Shown here one piece after another: positions 38,111 through 52,150 of a stretch of 64,000 nucleotides of DNA. Source of the stretch: Plotosus lineatus. Its lineage: Eukaryota > Chordata > Actinopteri > Siluriformes > Plotosidae. Every line of letters begins with the position of its first letter. The stretch's first letter is position 1. The stretch is taken from assembly GCA_024760905.1 (NCBI GenBank), contig CM045733.1, positions 38,295,001 to 38,359,000 of the forward strand, read 5' to 3'. The notes under the pieces are model-generated. The model saw only the letters and a program-made list of their open reading frames with translations. It had not been told where the DNA came from and made no database searches. The translations under genes and the position numbers were made by a program.

Positions 38111-39060
38111 ATTTTACAAATTATTCTTGAAAATGTATAAGTACATAATAATATCTTATTGACTCTGCAGTACATATAACTGAACATGTGAAAATTACTA
38201 AATTTTTTTATATGGCTCAAATACGGCTGTCAAAATGTGAACATTTAATTTGAACAATTAATATAGAAGGATTTATGGAAGCAAGTTTTTCTTGGTGCCA
38301 AAATTTATGGGAATTCCTGTGCTTTCACACGGTGTCTGTTATTTTGTGATATTACTACCTATCCTCTGGTACTGACCTTTGAATCTGAAGGTCGAACAGA
38401 TGTTTTTAATTTTCAGCTGTTCATATATCATGCATAACATAATATGGAAGTTTTATTTTACACAGATCCATTCCCTACATAGCCAAGATATAGCACATGG
38501 AATTTCTAATGAGTTATAAAGTTAGTTTTTGTGTAACGGGTGGCCAAAACTAGCAGTTTAGAAGTTTGTGATTGAGAAAATCTCAACGTTGTCATTCTCT
38601 GTAGCATGCAAATATAAAATTTAAGTAAATGTTTTCACATTTATTTTGACTATAGCTTTTTGTGAAATTATTCTTCAAACTTCAGACCTCTAGCTCTTGT
38701 TCCTCAGAAGTTAAAGAAGCCTGAACACAGATGAAAATTGCAAGTCGTAATTTTGGTCCCAATTGTATGGTACCAGGCCTACTTCAGATGGTCAGAACTC
38801 TGTAACTAATTCCATTCAAGTCTTGAAATTTTGGGTTTTCCCATAATATATAATGTTCTATAAGGATGAAAAAGTTAGAAAAATCTGAGAGGGTCTGGTC
38901 TGAAATTTTCTTAAAATTTGTTGATTTTATATGGAATGTGACTTTTACCTAAATATCTTTTATTCAGAAGAATGATGTTTTTAATGGTCAATGTTTATCC
39001 ATTGTTTTGCTTTTTTACCTTTTACATTGATTTTTCTGCGTTTCTGTGTCTTTTAGTAAA

Positions 39061-39062
<2 letters not shown>

Positions 39063-39100
<38 letters not shown>
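39063..39100. repeat. (AG)n microsatellite upstream of ZFC3H1 promoter
   Basis: About 18 AG units, 285-322 bp before the ZFC3H1 ATG. Confidence 0.95.
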
Positions 39101-39102
<2 letters not shown>

Positions 39103-39224
39103 TTCACTATTAATATAAGCCTCTGTGCTCCATAAAGAAATCTTCAGATATGCAAATATCGCGAGAGTCGTATCGTTTCCGGATTTGCTGTCACAGAAAC
39201 ATCGCGATACCAGGAATGTGTTGA

Positions 39225-39234
39225 TCTCGCGAGA
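39225..39234. promoter_or_regulatory. CGCG-box TCTCGCGAGA in the ZFC3H1 promoter
   Basis: The palindrome TCTCGCGAGA lies 151 bp before the ZFC3H1 ATG. A second, partial copy (ATCGCGAGAG) lies at 39158-39167. The palindrome is an established core-promoter element of CpG-rich housekeeping genes, bound by BANP (earlier linked to ZBTB33/KAISO). No TATA box is evident. The local rise in CpG from about 39150 into exon 1 fits a CpG-island promoter. Confidence 0.75.
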
Positions 39235-39384
39235 CTTTGAGTCGTTTGTCTTAGGGTTTCGGTTCCTCACTGCTTATTTTCGTAGCAGAAGCGGCCGTCG
39301 GTGTAAACCCGGAGATCAGAACCGAGACGCGGATTATAATAAGAAGATGTGTGTGGATTAAGAGTGACGGAAGACATTGACAGA

Positions 39385-42300
39385 ATGGATCCGAGGCTGA
39401 GCGGCGGGTCTCCGCGGGAGGACGGGGAGCTGGAGGACGGGGAGATCTGTGACGAGGAGGCGGAGGAGAAACAGCAGCACAAACCGCAGGGCGTGAGGCC
39501 TGGAACCGGATCGCGGAAACCGAAAAGCTCTACATCGCGACCCAGACCAATCGGATCCGGCCCGGGGAAGGACTTTCGGCCCCTGCCGTCCCTCTTCAGA
39601 ACCGGAGCCATGCTGCATGTCTCGTTCCCCGCGTGTCCTTCCGGCCCTGACCGGTTAGAGCCACCCAGTCCCCGATCCAACTTCTGGGAGCGCAGTCACG
39701 GAGCACTGGGCAGGTTCCGGTACCGGGGCAGGGCTGGAGATGGCCGCGGGGACCGGGCGCGAGGGTCCGGAAGGGGCAGAAATATGTACCGGAAAGATTT
39801 ACCGAACTGGAAACGTATCCTTGATTCGTAATCTTTAATTCAAGTCCATATTTCTCAGTGAGGGACTTCGGGTCGACCCAACAATGTTCTTGTGCGATTA
39901 ATACAGTAGAGCAAAAAAATTCTGAGGTTCGGTATTCAAACTCGTTATCTCCCATGATCATAGTGTGAGTGTCGAAGACTGTCACATGATCTAATTGTCT
40001 ATGATTGTTGTTTGATGTGTGTGATCACGTGTTTGATTTGCATAACACTGTCTGATGCAGTCAAAGTTCTTTAACTGTCGGTATCAGAGAAGCAGGGCGG
40101 CCGGCCGGTGGGTCGTAAACCTGCACACTGCGCCTTGAAGCCTGAGAGCGGCCTGGACGAAAGCTTCGAGGATCTGCTTTTGAAGTACAAACAGATCCAG
40201 CTGGAACTCGAGTGCATCCGTAATCAGGAGAGGAGAGCTTTGAAACAGGAGGAGGATTCGCCCTACAGGGAGCAGGAGGCTGCTTCCAACCCTGAGATAC
40301 CCTTATCACTACCACCGCAGCTGCAGGATGAGTACACCAACCAGCTGGAAACCACTGAGGAGCAGAGGAAAGCCTTCCAGGCATTTAATCTCCGACCTCT
40401 GCGACAGAAACTACTCACGCCAGCAGAGAGAGATGCCCTGAATACCAAGGCCACACAGGGGCCAGAGCCAAATAAGGTGAAGAATGAGGAAAGGAATGAA
40501 GAGTTGAAAAAGGAGGCGGAAAAAAGTCCTGTTAAACCGACAACGCCAAATGGTAGAGTGAGGAACTTTAGAAGGAATAAATAAATAAATAATATCTTCT
40601 ATCACTGATGTGTGTGTGTGTGTGTGTGTGTTTATCAGCTGAGGAAGAGGAAGAGCCTTCAGACTTGTGTATCTCTCTGAGCAGAGAGACCAACAAAACT
40701 CATGGCAAGGTACACGCGCACACACACACACACAGCTACCTTCATGGACCGGTTATAGGAAATGTGTGGCCATACTGTGTGTGTGCATGATGTAGGATGA
40801 AGATGATGAACTCTCCGAGCTGCAGCTGCGTCTCCTGGCCCTGCAGTCAGCCAGTCGCAAGTGGCAGCAGAAGGAGCAGCAGGTGATGATGGAGAGCAAA
40901 GAGAAACTGAGTCGTGCCAAACCCATGCCCGAACGCTACCGCATCACCACTAGGTCAGCCTCTGCTGGAAGGGGTCGCCTAGGGTCAGGGGTCAAAGGTC
41001 AGGAAAAGGGCAAAACCCCGGGTAGACCGGGCACTGAGCGGAGCAAAGCATCACCCAAAGGACATCCTGCTAAACACACTCTTAGCCCTGGTAAGACCAT
41101 TTAATTAATATTCAACATCCTCATTAATATTCATATAATGAAAGTCAGACTTGGTAGTAAATGCTGTGGTTAGCTGGTTGTACTGTACTCTTGTGCTGTG
41201 CATTAATCTCACTGCTGTACACGCACACTCAGACAACTTGGGTTTGTGTCCCAAACCTGGTGTTGTACACAGAACTGGAAAATTAATACAGTCGGCCCTT
41301 GACTATTCGTGGCTTTGCACTTACGGTTTGAGTATTCGTGGACTGCCAAGCAACTGACACGTCACTCAAATTCAGCCAATGGCTGTCCTCCTTCCTGCTG
41401 ATTGGTTGAGATAATGTAACGCCCCTTTTTCCTCATTTGTGCAAAAGTTTTCAATGAGCCTCTTTTTTTTAGTGTTTCTGTTCCTTTTGTTATGGTCTGT
41501 TTTGGGGGGGACTTTGATTTTTAAGACTGTGTTCTCTAACTCTTCGCTCCGACTGAGGGTTGTGGCTGAGCTGCTCCGTGGCTCACACCTGAATTTCATG
41601 CTCATCTACTTTCAGTAAACACAAGCATGCTTATCTCTGCACTAGAGAATTAACTCGCACGTTTTTGCAGGTGACAAACGGAGCTTGTGAGACGAAGCAC
41701 GGCTTATCCGGACTTCTGATCTTTTAACTGTGCAAGATCAAGCTTCGTGTGTCACCTGTAACAAATGCCTCACATTCAAAGGGGAAAGACTTAAGAAGTG
41801 CGCTTTAATTGAGGTTAGCGCAGTTTGTGTTTATAGGGAATAAATGAGATTACTTAATTAAAGTTCAGGCACTTCATAGGAAACTGTCGTTTCTTCAGGA
41901 GAATATCTTATTTCTTCAGAAGAGACGGCGCTTAGCCGGCATTTGAGTGGAATCATAGAGCTTACCTGGATAATGATAATATGATACATGGGGTTTTATT
42001 TCCGGGTACAGAACTCGCAGATTATCTTCATTCGCGGGAGGGGTCGAAAACAAACCTCCGCGAATATTGAGGGCCTACTGTACGTATCGTTAATAAGTAT
42101 TTGCATATTGTTAGGTCGTGATAGAACAACTGGGTAATAAAAATTACGCAAACGCACAAAATTAATCTGGATCCGGTTACTAATTTTACCCACAAAGTTG
42201 AAAAAATATGTTTGTAAATATGTTGGTGTGTGGCTATGGGTTCAGTGTCAAAGCAGACATGGAGAAAGCAGCAGCTTAGGACGTGGAAGTTGCAGCAAGA

Positions 42301-42448
42301 GGCACAGAAGCAGAAGAGTGAAGAAGAGGAGGAGGAGAAGAAGAAAAGAGAGGAGGAAATCCGCAAGATCAGAGACCTGTCCAATCAGGAGGAGCAATAC
42401 AACCGCTTCATGAAACTAGTGGGAGGAAAACACCACACGCACATCAAG
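39385..42448 (+). CDS. zfc3h1: ZFC3H1 N-terminal exons 1-5 (GELEDGE, RG-rich, coiled coil)
   Basis: Exon 1 carries the acidic GELEDGEICDEE motif, a SFWERS-like NFWERSHGALGRFR block and an RG-rich tract (GDRARGSGRGR). Exon 2 begins with ESFEDLLLKYKQIQLELECI, nearly identical to the human segment. Exon 4 has ELSELQLRLLALQSAS and WQQKEQQVM. Exon 5 is a charged helix ending REEEIRKIRDLSNQEEQYNR, again nearly identical to human. The family N-terminus is the part thought to contact MTREX. A Tigger-like MITE fills most of intron 4. Confidence 0.93.
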
Positions 42449-45400
42449 GTGAGACACACACACACACACACACACACACAGTTATTATCTGAAGGTGAGG
42501 TGAATGTGACTGAATTATTTTGATTTCCACCAGGTCTTAGGTAAGCAATTTTAGTATTTACCACAAAGGAGCATAAAGAAACCAAATAAAATCCAGAATT
42601 TTATGATTTGTCGTAATATTTTTAATTGATCAAAACATTCTCCTGAGTTTGCGGGAGAATCAAATTGCAATTTCCCCTTGTAGGATCTGAACGGTTTGCT
42701 ATGTCATGACAGACATCGTTCAATTCACCAAGAGACGTAGGTTCAAAATCGGGAACCGTTTATTCGGTCTGATTGAAAAAATCAGCAAAGCATTTAGTGG
42801 TTCAGGGCAAGAAGTGCGATCGTTAAATGAGCATTCGAAGACCCCAACCCCTCTAGAGCGAGAGCATTTATATCCGAGTCAGTTCTTTCTTACCATTACC
42901 GCCATTAATTTCTGGTCTACTGGATAAGACAATGGCTGAGAGCTTGTTTACTCCAGTCATTTTTCACTGTTTTGAGGTTAAGTTGGTGACCTTGGGCCAT
43001 ATTTTGCAGCTCTTCTCTGATGATTCTTGATAGTCCATATGTGACTAACTGAGTAGATATCTAGTCATTTGTTAATTCTGTGATAGGTACTTAATCATAG
43101 TTCAACATATTCATATAATCTACTTATGATCTGGTCTGGTACCTTCCGAGTTGTAGGACGACTCTTGGGGACCTGCCATGAAGGATAACGCCTTGATTAT
43201 CATCTTCATGGAGGTTTTCTTGGCAAGGATAGTGCAGTGGTTTGCCATTGCCTTCTGCAAGATGCGAACCTACGGGCAATTTAGAACAGCCAATTAGCCT
43301 ACTGAATCTACTTATAAATAACTGATATATATATATCAGTTATTATAAATAATGTTAATTGGGACCGAGAGCCCCACTCGACCAACGAAATCCGCGAAGT
43401 AGGATCCCCCCCCCCCCCCCCCAACTGACGTATAAGTTCATGTATCTTCTTTTGCTTTCGGCTGTTCCCTTCAGGGGTGGCCACAGCAAATCATCTGCCT
43501 CCATCTCACCTGATCCTCTGGATATTCTTCTCTTATGCCAAGAACCTGGTTCCGTCATAGATTCTTTATATTTTAAATATAATTTATTTATATAAATTAT
43601 TAGTAATAGTAATAATAGTAATAATATGCACTCCATGAATGTTATTTTTCAACAGCTGAAACAAAGTTGGTTGGAAAGTAGAGCTTGAACTTTTCTTCAA
43701 AACAAAAACAAACAAAAAAAATACAGGGGATAGTGCACCAGTGGGGAGAATGGAGGTTCAGTCTCACCCAAAATCCCCGCTATTGTTTGAAACATGTCCG
43801 ACTCTCCTCTGTTCATGTGCCGTCCCCTTATGGGTTACATTTTAACGCTCAAATGACCGACATGTAACCGAGAGAATCTGGTCATTTTTCAAGATAATAG
43901 ATTTTACAGAAATAAAGATCGTTCAGACTCAGATAATAAATAAAACGGAAATAATGAATTATTTCTTCTGCGGACCGGTGGTTGGGGACCTTGCTTTAGA
44001 TCACGTGACAAGCAAACATGCTTGCGTATTACTACTCTTAGTACAACATGTGCTGCCCAGACCGGGTGCCGAGGTTGGTTCTCAATGAACGGAAATGGCG
44101 GAATGAACCGATTCATTGCATTGTGAGCTTTCATAATAAACCATCATATACAGTCGGCTCTTGACTATTCGTGGTTTTGCACTCACGGTTTGCATATTCT
44201 CGGACTGCCAAACAACTGACACGTCATTCAATTTCAGCCAATGGCTGTCCTCCCTCCTGCTGATTGGTTGAGATGATGTAACACCACTTTTTCCTCATTC
44301 GCACACAAGTTGTTAATGACCGTTTTTTAGTGTGTTTTAATTACCAGTTAAGCTCTATGATGCCACTCAAACGCTGTGCGTCTTCTTTGGCTAAGCGATA
44401 AAAAAAGGTAATGATGTTGGATGTCTCTTCTGAAGAAATAAGACTTTCTCCTGAAGAAATGACAGTTTCCTCTGAAGTGCCTGAAGAGAAATAATCATCT
44501 GAACTGTTGTAAAGCTGTAGTATTTTTCAATTTTTATTCCAGTACAGTGCCCAAGTTAATGTTTAGAATGTTTGTGTGTGTTTCCTTTTTCCTGTTCCGG
44601 CTGAGGGGCGTGGCTGAGCCGCTCGGACTGAATGCAGTTCATACTTGAATTAAGTAATCTTATTTACTCCCTATAAACACAAACCGCATGCTAACCTCAA
44701 TTAAAGCACGCTTCTTAAGTCCTTCCCCTGTGAATGTGAGGCGTTTGTTGCAGGTGACACACAGATGTTTCAAGCGCAAGTGCACTTGCACACTTGAAAG
44801 GTCTGGATAAACCGCGCTTCGTCTCGCAAGGTCTGTTTGTCCGTATTGCTGACTTACGCAATAATCGCAAGACTTAGCGATAATGAGATTTGTTGCCAAC
44901 ACTTTTAATAATCGATTTTTATCAATTCGTTGTTGCAACACTAGTTTCTTTCATGGTAGAGTGCTTTGTGCTACATAAAAGCGGGTCCCCCCCCCCTCTG
45001 GAGAATGTTTAAATCAAACCAGCTACCTGAACCTTAAGTATGAGATTTAGTAAATATAAGTGTGTGTATGTTTAAGTCCTTAGATTCTGAACACAGGAAG
45101 TTGATGCTGAAACAAGGACTCGACTCCACGGGTAATTTATATCAATATGACAATTATGATGAGGTTGCCATGGACACAGACAGTGAGACAAATTCTTCAG
45201 GTGAATAATTACCACTCTTTGTGGGTACACTGTGTTTTGTGTATGCTTTGGGTAATAATGGAGATGATTGTTTGTTGCAGCTGCTTCTCCAGCACATGAC
45301 CCATTTGGCTCAGTGGGGGTTCTGTATGCTGCTGTTCCAGTGTTCGCCTTGGGCTCCGCCCCTCTACGACAGGTAACCTCCATCCTCGCCTGTGCAAATA

Positions 45401-46469
45401 GAAAATGGTGTTTTGTCATCACTGAGATGTTTTTCTCCATTCACCAGGATACATCACAGTGTTGTGTGGATCCAGGGGGTGTGACTTCACTTGTCCCATC
45501 CCCACCCCCTCCCCCACCACCCCCAATGCCCCCTCCAGAGGAATCGGAGCGTCCACCCACGCCTCCGTTTGCTGATGAGGAAGAAGAAGAGGAAATGATG
45601 TTGAGGGAAGAGCTTCTCAAATCGCTAGCTAACAAACGCGCTGTGAGAGTGGAGGTTACAACCATGTGCACACACACATATAATGATTTTAATAGGTTTT
45701 GATGTACGTATTCAAAGTTTATTCTGGTCCCTGATTGGTCCTTTTTTCTTTTAGGACACATCCAGTAACAGTGGCCCTCCCTCCCCTGTCAGACATGTTG
45801 CTCTCCCCAGAACCTCCCCTGTTTCTTCTGTCGCTCTCAGTAGCAATACCAGCTCCACCCATTCTCGTACTTCCAGCAAGTTTGGTCGAAGTGCTGCGGC
45901 ATCCAGGGCACCACTCGTGGTGCGTTACTACATAAAATTGAACACGTCGTCTTCTTCTTTTCCTTTCGGCTTTTTTCCCTTTTTCAGAGGTCGCTAGTGA
46001 GCATTTTGCTTTGAAGCCCAGTGAATACTTCATTGCAGGATGTCGTGTTCAAGCACTTGAGCGTAGTGAAACATTCACACCTGCATGTTTGATAAAATAC
46101 TGTATAAACACTTAAACACACCTCTCAGTCAACCAGTCACAGTCAGTTTGAGCTTCTCACACTCAGGCTCTCATGTCCCCAGTCATTCTATATGGTGTTT
46201 GTAATTTCTAACAGTGTGGTGTAATGGGTGTTTTGAATATTGATGACCTCACTGAAACAATGCTGGTGCTTGGCCCCCTGCAATCGCTGATTGACAGATT
46301 TGTATTTCCAGCTGCCACGACACAAAGCCGTGGTCGTTCGTCTGAATGCATCTGATGACAGCGACTCGGAGATTGAGGCCTCCAGCTCGGCGCAGTATGT
46401 GCTTGGTGGTCTGGAGTCCATGATTAAAGAGGCACGGAGAACTGTGGAGGTGAGGACACATGCATGCAT

Positions 46470-46510
<41 letters not shown>

Positions 46511-49500
46511 ACACATGCTTATTAACTCACCATGGCATGTTTTATTCCCTTGGGATTATGTAGGCAGCAAGGCCAAGACCTGTTCCTGTGGCTGAGAAAG
46601 AGAACAACCCTCTGAGGACGCCAGATTCTTTGCTTGAGGGAGCTGCGTTGGAGTACCGCCTCTTGCGGGCAGAGTTAACAAGGTAACTCACAACTACATG
46701 CTCAACATTGCCATGATGCAGATGTTTCCTTTGGAGACAGGAAGTCGGTGTGATGGTATGTAAACGGAAATCTGCAACAGCCAAAGACAATATCACTGGA
46801 AGTTCTCTCTCCATGACCCGTCTAAACATAGTGTCACTGATGGTTGGAGATGGGAAAGCCCTCAAAGTGTCCATCAGTTTGAGAGAGTTGTGTTCTGCCA
46901 GGTTTTTAAAATACGGCCCCAAAAAAATGACTGTCACCATCTTGACCAAACTTCACCCTTTCACATTAACTTTTCTGTATAAAATGTTGAGTGTGTGTAT
47001 TGTGTTTTTAAAATACATCTTGACCAAACTAAATCTCATTTCACCCAAAAGATATTTTATAAAACATCAGGAAAATGAAAGTGTGTGAGTGTGTGTGATT
47101 GTGTGAAGACGCATGCAAAAAACATAAGCCACTGATCCTGAGGTAGAGACTTTAGACAGGATTTGATTGGATGAATGCAAGGATGAGTCATCAAATTACT
47201 TTCAGTTTTTGATCATAAATGATGAAAGGCTCTGATTCCACTTTAAGCTGAACCTAAAAGTCATGTATATAAAGTTGTTTGTGTGTGTGTGTGTGTAGTG
47301 TTTTTTTTTTCCCCTTCCCTTGTGAGTCTGTATGAATTGTTCTATCTATATGAAGTGGTGTGCGTGTGTGTATTTTACACAGTCGAGAGAATCAGCAAAT
47401 CAAGAAGTCAGAGGCTGCCACCTCATCTCCTGTGGAATTTGATGCAAATGTTGAGTTTTTGGGAAAACCGATGAAACTGTGTGATGCAGAGGAGAAACTT
47501 GCTAGACACCAGTCAGTGTTTACATTTCGAACATTGTACTGTTGCAGAATGAAAGAGTCTAAGGTGCTGAAGGTGTGTGTGCTGTGTGTGTTGCGTGCGT
47601 GCGCGTGTGTGTTGCATGCGTGCGTGTGTGTGTGTGTGTTAGTTCTCAGCTGCAAAAGGACCAGGCTCTACTTGAGCAGCTCCACCAGCAGGAGCTCAGA
47701 AAGAGAGAGTCTCTGAAACTGGCTGAAGCAAAAGTGGTGCGGCTGAAAGAGCAGCTGCTCGCAGCAGAGAAAGTAGCTAGTGCAAACCGAGTGCTGCTGA
47801 GAAAACTGCAGGAACAGGTGTGTGTGCGCGTGTGTACTTTTTATATATTTATATTCAGACGCTCCCCGACTTATATTTTTAATTGGTTCCGGACAGTCGA
47901 ACGTAAGTTGTTACAATGATGGATGACGTGTGATGTATGACTGTACTATACATCCATAAATACCATTACCGTATCTCAAACACCCCTAAATCAATTATTA
48001 TAAACATAACATTGTAAAATATCAAATATTAACATTCATTTCAAATAAATTAAATTAAATTCAAGCACAATTTCAAATAGATACATTTTAAACAAATTCA
48101 CTCATCAAATATCAAATACAGTATCAAATATAACCTTTAACATTCTCTATGATGCGATCTTTCTGCTTGTAAATGGTTCCGATGGTCAACGGATGATCAC
48201 TTTACATGAAGCTGAGCCGAGTCACATTAATCTGTGAAGCGCTCAAAACCGAAAGTAGTGTACTTGCTGTGCTTGAGACAAAGCACGGGTTATATGGACT
48301 TCCGGTCTTTCAAGTGAGCAAGGGTGCCGTTGAACTCGTTTAGTACTCAGCCTGCGCTGATGTGAGTCACCAGCAGAGCAGAGAGTTCTCTTTCTGTTCT
48401 GGATTCAGGTTTTCATTCATTTTACAACTCTCTTTGCTTAACTGAGTATGCATGGTAGATTGTGCCGATCTGAGCAGATAGTTAATTCATCTGTGTATGA
48501 GACTTGCACCCATGCTAGTAGGCTTTCGCTTCTAACCAACCATATTTGCTTAGGGTTACAAAAGTCCGCTAAACAGTGTAAACACAAAGATCACAAAGAT
48601 GATGTCTTACCAGGGTAACATGCTATATAACTGATGCATATATAAAATATCTCATTTGTAAACAATGGACGCAGTGTCATTGCGTCATTACATCAGCGTA
48701 CTACGTAGGTACGTCTAAACTCAAAATTTGACTTTTAAAAAAAAACAACCTAAAACGGATGAACGTACGTCGGGGAGCGTCTATCCATGCATACACACAA
48801 ATGCATGCAGGCACACGTAGTTGAGTTTCTCAGCAGTCAGTGTTTATTGATGCAGATTCAACAGAGAGTGTGTGTGTGTGCAGGTTCAGCGTGTGCAGCA
48901 CCGTGTGACAGTGAAACAGCACAACGCTCTGCGAATGGAGAGAGACCTGGTGTCTCACACAGGAACAGTGAGAGAGAGATACAAACATGCCAGCACACAG
49001 CTTTTAGTGAGTAAACTCTCTTATTTACTCTCTCTCACACAAACAAATACGCACACATATACAGTTTTTTTTTTCCCCCTGTCAAAGCAGCATGTTTGCC
49101 CTTTCCTTGTTTTGTACTCTCTGTAAATGTTTTGTTTGTGTGTGTGCCCGTGTGTGTAGGCGAGGAAACGACGGCATGGGGAGCCCCCTAACTCGTACTA
49201 CGCTGACCTGATGGTGCAGAAGAAACGTCTGCAGCAGCTCGAAAGTGAGTACGCATTGAAGATCCAGAAGCTGAAAGAAGCCCAAGCGTTGCGTCAGGCT
49301 AGCACTCCCATCATCCCCTGCAGTGTCCCACAGCCCTCGCTTCATGACCTCACGCAGGACAAACTCACGCTCACTAGCGACGACCCCAGCGATGAACCTG
49401 ACCCAGAAGGTATAGACCCACTGCCTGCTAACGCCAGTACGCCCACCACTCGCCGCCGTTCATTCCGTGAGTCTGGCTCATTCACTAAACCCAATCTCAG

Positions 49501-52078
49501 CCACGCTGAGAGTCCTGTCACGCCCACAACTCCAACCACGATCACACTGGCATCTAAACAATCCACACCCCCGGTGGAGCTGCTCCTGTTTGGATTGAAC
49601 ATTGAGGAGTTGCGGCAGTGCTACCAGCAGTGTGAGTCGGTCCTAGACCTCCTGAGACATGAACTTCAAACACAAGGGGGCACTCTAATGGACATCCGGC
49701 CCAGTAAAAGGGTAAGACTGGATAAATAGTTTTACTTGGGCTGCACACACACACGTACACGTATGGAAATGACCTCTGCCTGTGTGTGTGTGTGTGTAGG
49801 TTTTACAGATCGACTTTGACCCCATGGCACCTCAGCAGTTGCGAAGCGAGCTAAAACCTGTCCCATTTGGTCCATATCGCAGCCCACTCCTAGTGTTCAG
49901 ATCATACAGGTGAGTGGACCTGTGAGTGAAGTGACAGCAGATCACTGGTTTTTTGTTTCCCTGCTAGTGTACAAGACCGAGCTCTGATTTCAAAATTGTT
50001 TAAATCAATATTGTTGTCATTGTGCTGATTTTAACATGGCCTATCTTGTGGATCAGTTTCACCAAAAACAAACTTGTATTGTTAATGAGGTGATGGTGAG
50101 GACATGTCAGACATATACTGCCTGCTTGTTGCTGCTTTCAGACTTTTCCAGTTTTATTGGCTGTTGGTGTCACTGTATATTCCACTTAGTCTTGACTGAA
50201 TTGAGCTGCCTTTAAATGTTTTTCATGTAACACATCCAGAGTAAAATCCGTGATAGTGGACGGATGAGTGAGTGGAGTGGAACAGAGAGAGGGATTGGCA
50301 AACTCCGTCCAATCTCATTCATGTCTCAATCTCACGTTCACAGAGTTTCAGACAACCTGATATTTTGAGCAGTCTGGAGCATTCACTGCATTATGTTGGG
50401 AGTTTGGGAGTACAGGTATACCTCGACTTAAGTTGTTTTGAGTTAAGTCGTTTTCGATTATACAGTGGTGCCTTGGTACTCGAATGCTTTAGAGGTCGAA
50501 CAAATTGGAATTTGACCAAAAAACGTGGGATTTTTTTTTTTTGTACTGGAAGTCGACCAAAATCCGGAAATCGAACGCTAAAAAAGCGTGAGGAAAAAAA
50601 ACGAGAGGGAGGGGAAATACCTGCTTTCCGGAAGTCCGGAAGTTGTTGATGCTCTGTATCACCCTGATAAAGCTTGCGCTGTTCTGGGGAAGTCTGGAAG
50701 TTGTTCATACTATACATCACCCCGCTAAAGCTAAGCTAAAGCGCTAAAGCTAAGCTAAAGCGCTAAAGCTAAGCTAAAGCGCTAAAGCTAAGCTAAAGCG
50801 CTAAAGCTAAGCTAAAGCGCTAGCAGCACTTTGAACACCTTTAACGATGAGGTCATGAGCCACTTCGGTAAGGTTTTGAAAAGAAGGCAGAAACAAGCCA
50901 CGCTAGAAATGTTCTTCAAGAAAAGAAAGGAACATCCTGAAGAAGAGTCATCCATGCAAAGTTAGTAGCAAGAGAAAAAACACCTTTGGCTGATTCACCT
51001 GAAGCTGTTATGGAAGGGAATCCTCCTCTTCTCTCCCTCTTCAACATTTATGTATGCCAACTGCTCACCACCACAAAGGTAAATCTATATCGTTCTTATG
51101 CTTTAACTGCACTGTGGTTTTTATTTTAGTGTGTTATGGTCTGTGTTGAGAGAGACTCTGGTTTTCTCTCTCTCTATCTCACACACAAACACACACACAC
51201 ACACACACACTGTCTCTCTCTGCATGTTGGAGAGGGGCGTGGCTGTCGCACGTGGGTGGAGTGCTAAACACACACACCTGATTCCACTTAATCACGGGCT
51301 ATAAAGACTAGCAGCGCTCCTCCCGGTGCTAGAAGATTGTCGCTCTTCTCCGTGATCTTCCCCATCTCTTACTGTCAGTGTGTTTCTGCCCCTTGCTAAA
51401 GGGTTGTGTCAAGTTGGGCAGCCAATGTAAAAACCTATGCCAAATCGAATATGCGAGTCATTTAATGACTTCCATGAAGATGGAGGAAGATGATTTGCTG
51501 TGGCGACCCCTGAAGGGAACAGCCGAAAGGAAAAGAAGAAGATATGTAAAAATAAAAACAAAGTTTACGTCATTATAATCAAATAATTGTTCCCCACCAC
51601 TTGAGGAGCACTGAATTAGCAGCAGCCCCAGCAAATTATACATCACGATTTAGCCTATGGCTGAGAGCTTTTGTTTCTCCTTTCTGCTGAGTAGTTGCAG
51701 ATGATGTGTACACCTCCTTTTTTTTCCCTCCTCCTTCGCGCACATGTCATCACTGTGATTGCTGGAATTGTGAACTCATGGTTTTTTAGTGTGTTTTTAA
51801 TGATTATTTAAGCCCTATGATGCCACTCAAACGCTCCACATCTTCTCTAGCTTTTGGTAAGGAGCGTAAACGCTTTATTCAATAATAAATATTATCACAG
51901 TACAAAATGAAAGTTTTTACTTAATCGTTACTATATTTTACTGCATTATTACTGTATTAATGAGTAAGACTTCGAATGTGTTTAAGAAGTCTATTTTAGT
52001 GTATGTAAGAATCATGCAATAGGGGGTGGGCAAACGTAACCCCCACGAATAACAGGGGCTTTTTGTATATTTTGTATG

Positions 52079-52150
<72 letters not shown>

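Larger units (their letters stand above)
34195..38950. mobile_element. old element with ~250-bp terminal inverted repeats, split by an RTE
   Basis: The right arm (38950 down to about 38725), reversed, aligns with 34195-34296 joined to 37406-37545: ...AATTTTTCTAA, ACATTATATAT, ATGG, AAAATTTCAAG, GACCATTTGAAGTAGGCCTG, GTACCATAAAATTG, GACCAAAATTA, CTTG.AATTTTCAT. Removing the RTE leaves about 1.65 kb. The interior has one relic frame (37636-37920). I cannot assign a superfamily; target duplications are not visible. Confidence 0.7.

Noticed and set aside
39349..39384. Upstream in-frame start for ZFC3H1
   Set aside because: The extension MCGLRVTEDIDR has no human counterpart, and the ATG at 39385 precedes the conserved acidic motif directly.
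46750..47088. 112-codon plus frame in ZFC3H1 intron 11
   Set aside because: No similarity to the human protein, and exon 11 joins exon 12 in phase without it.
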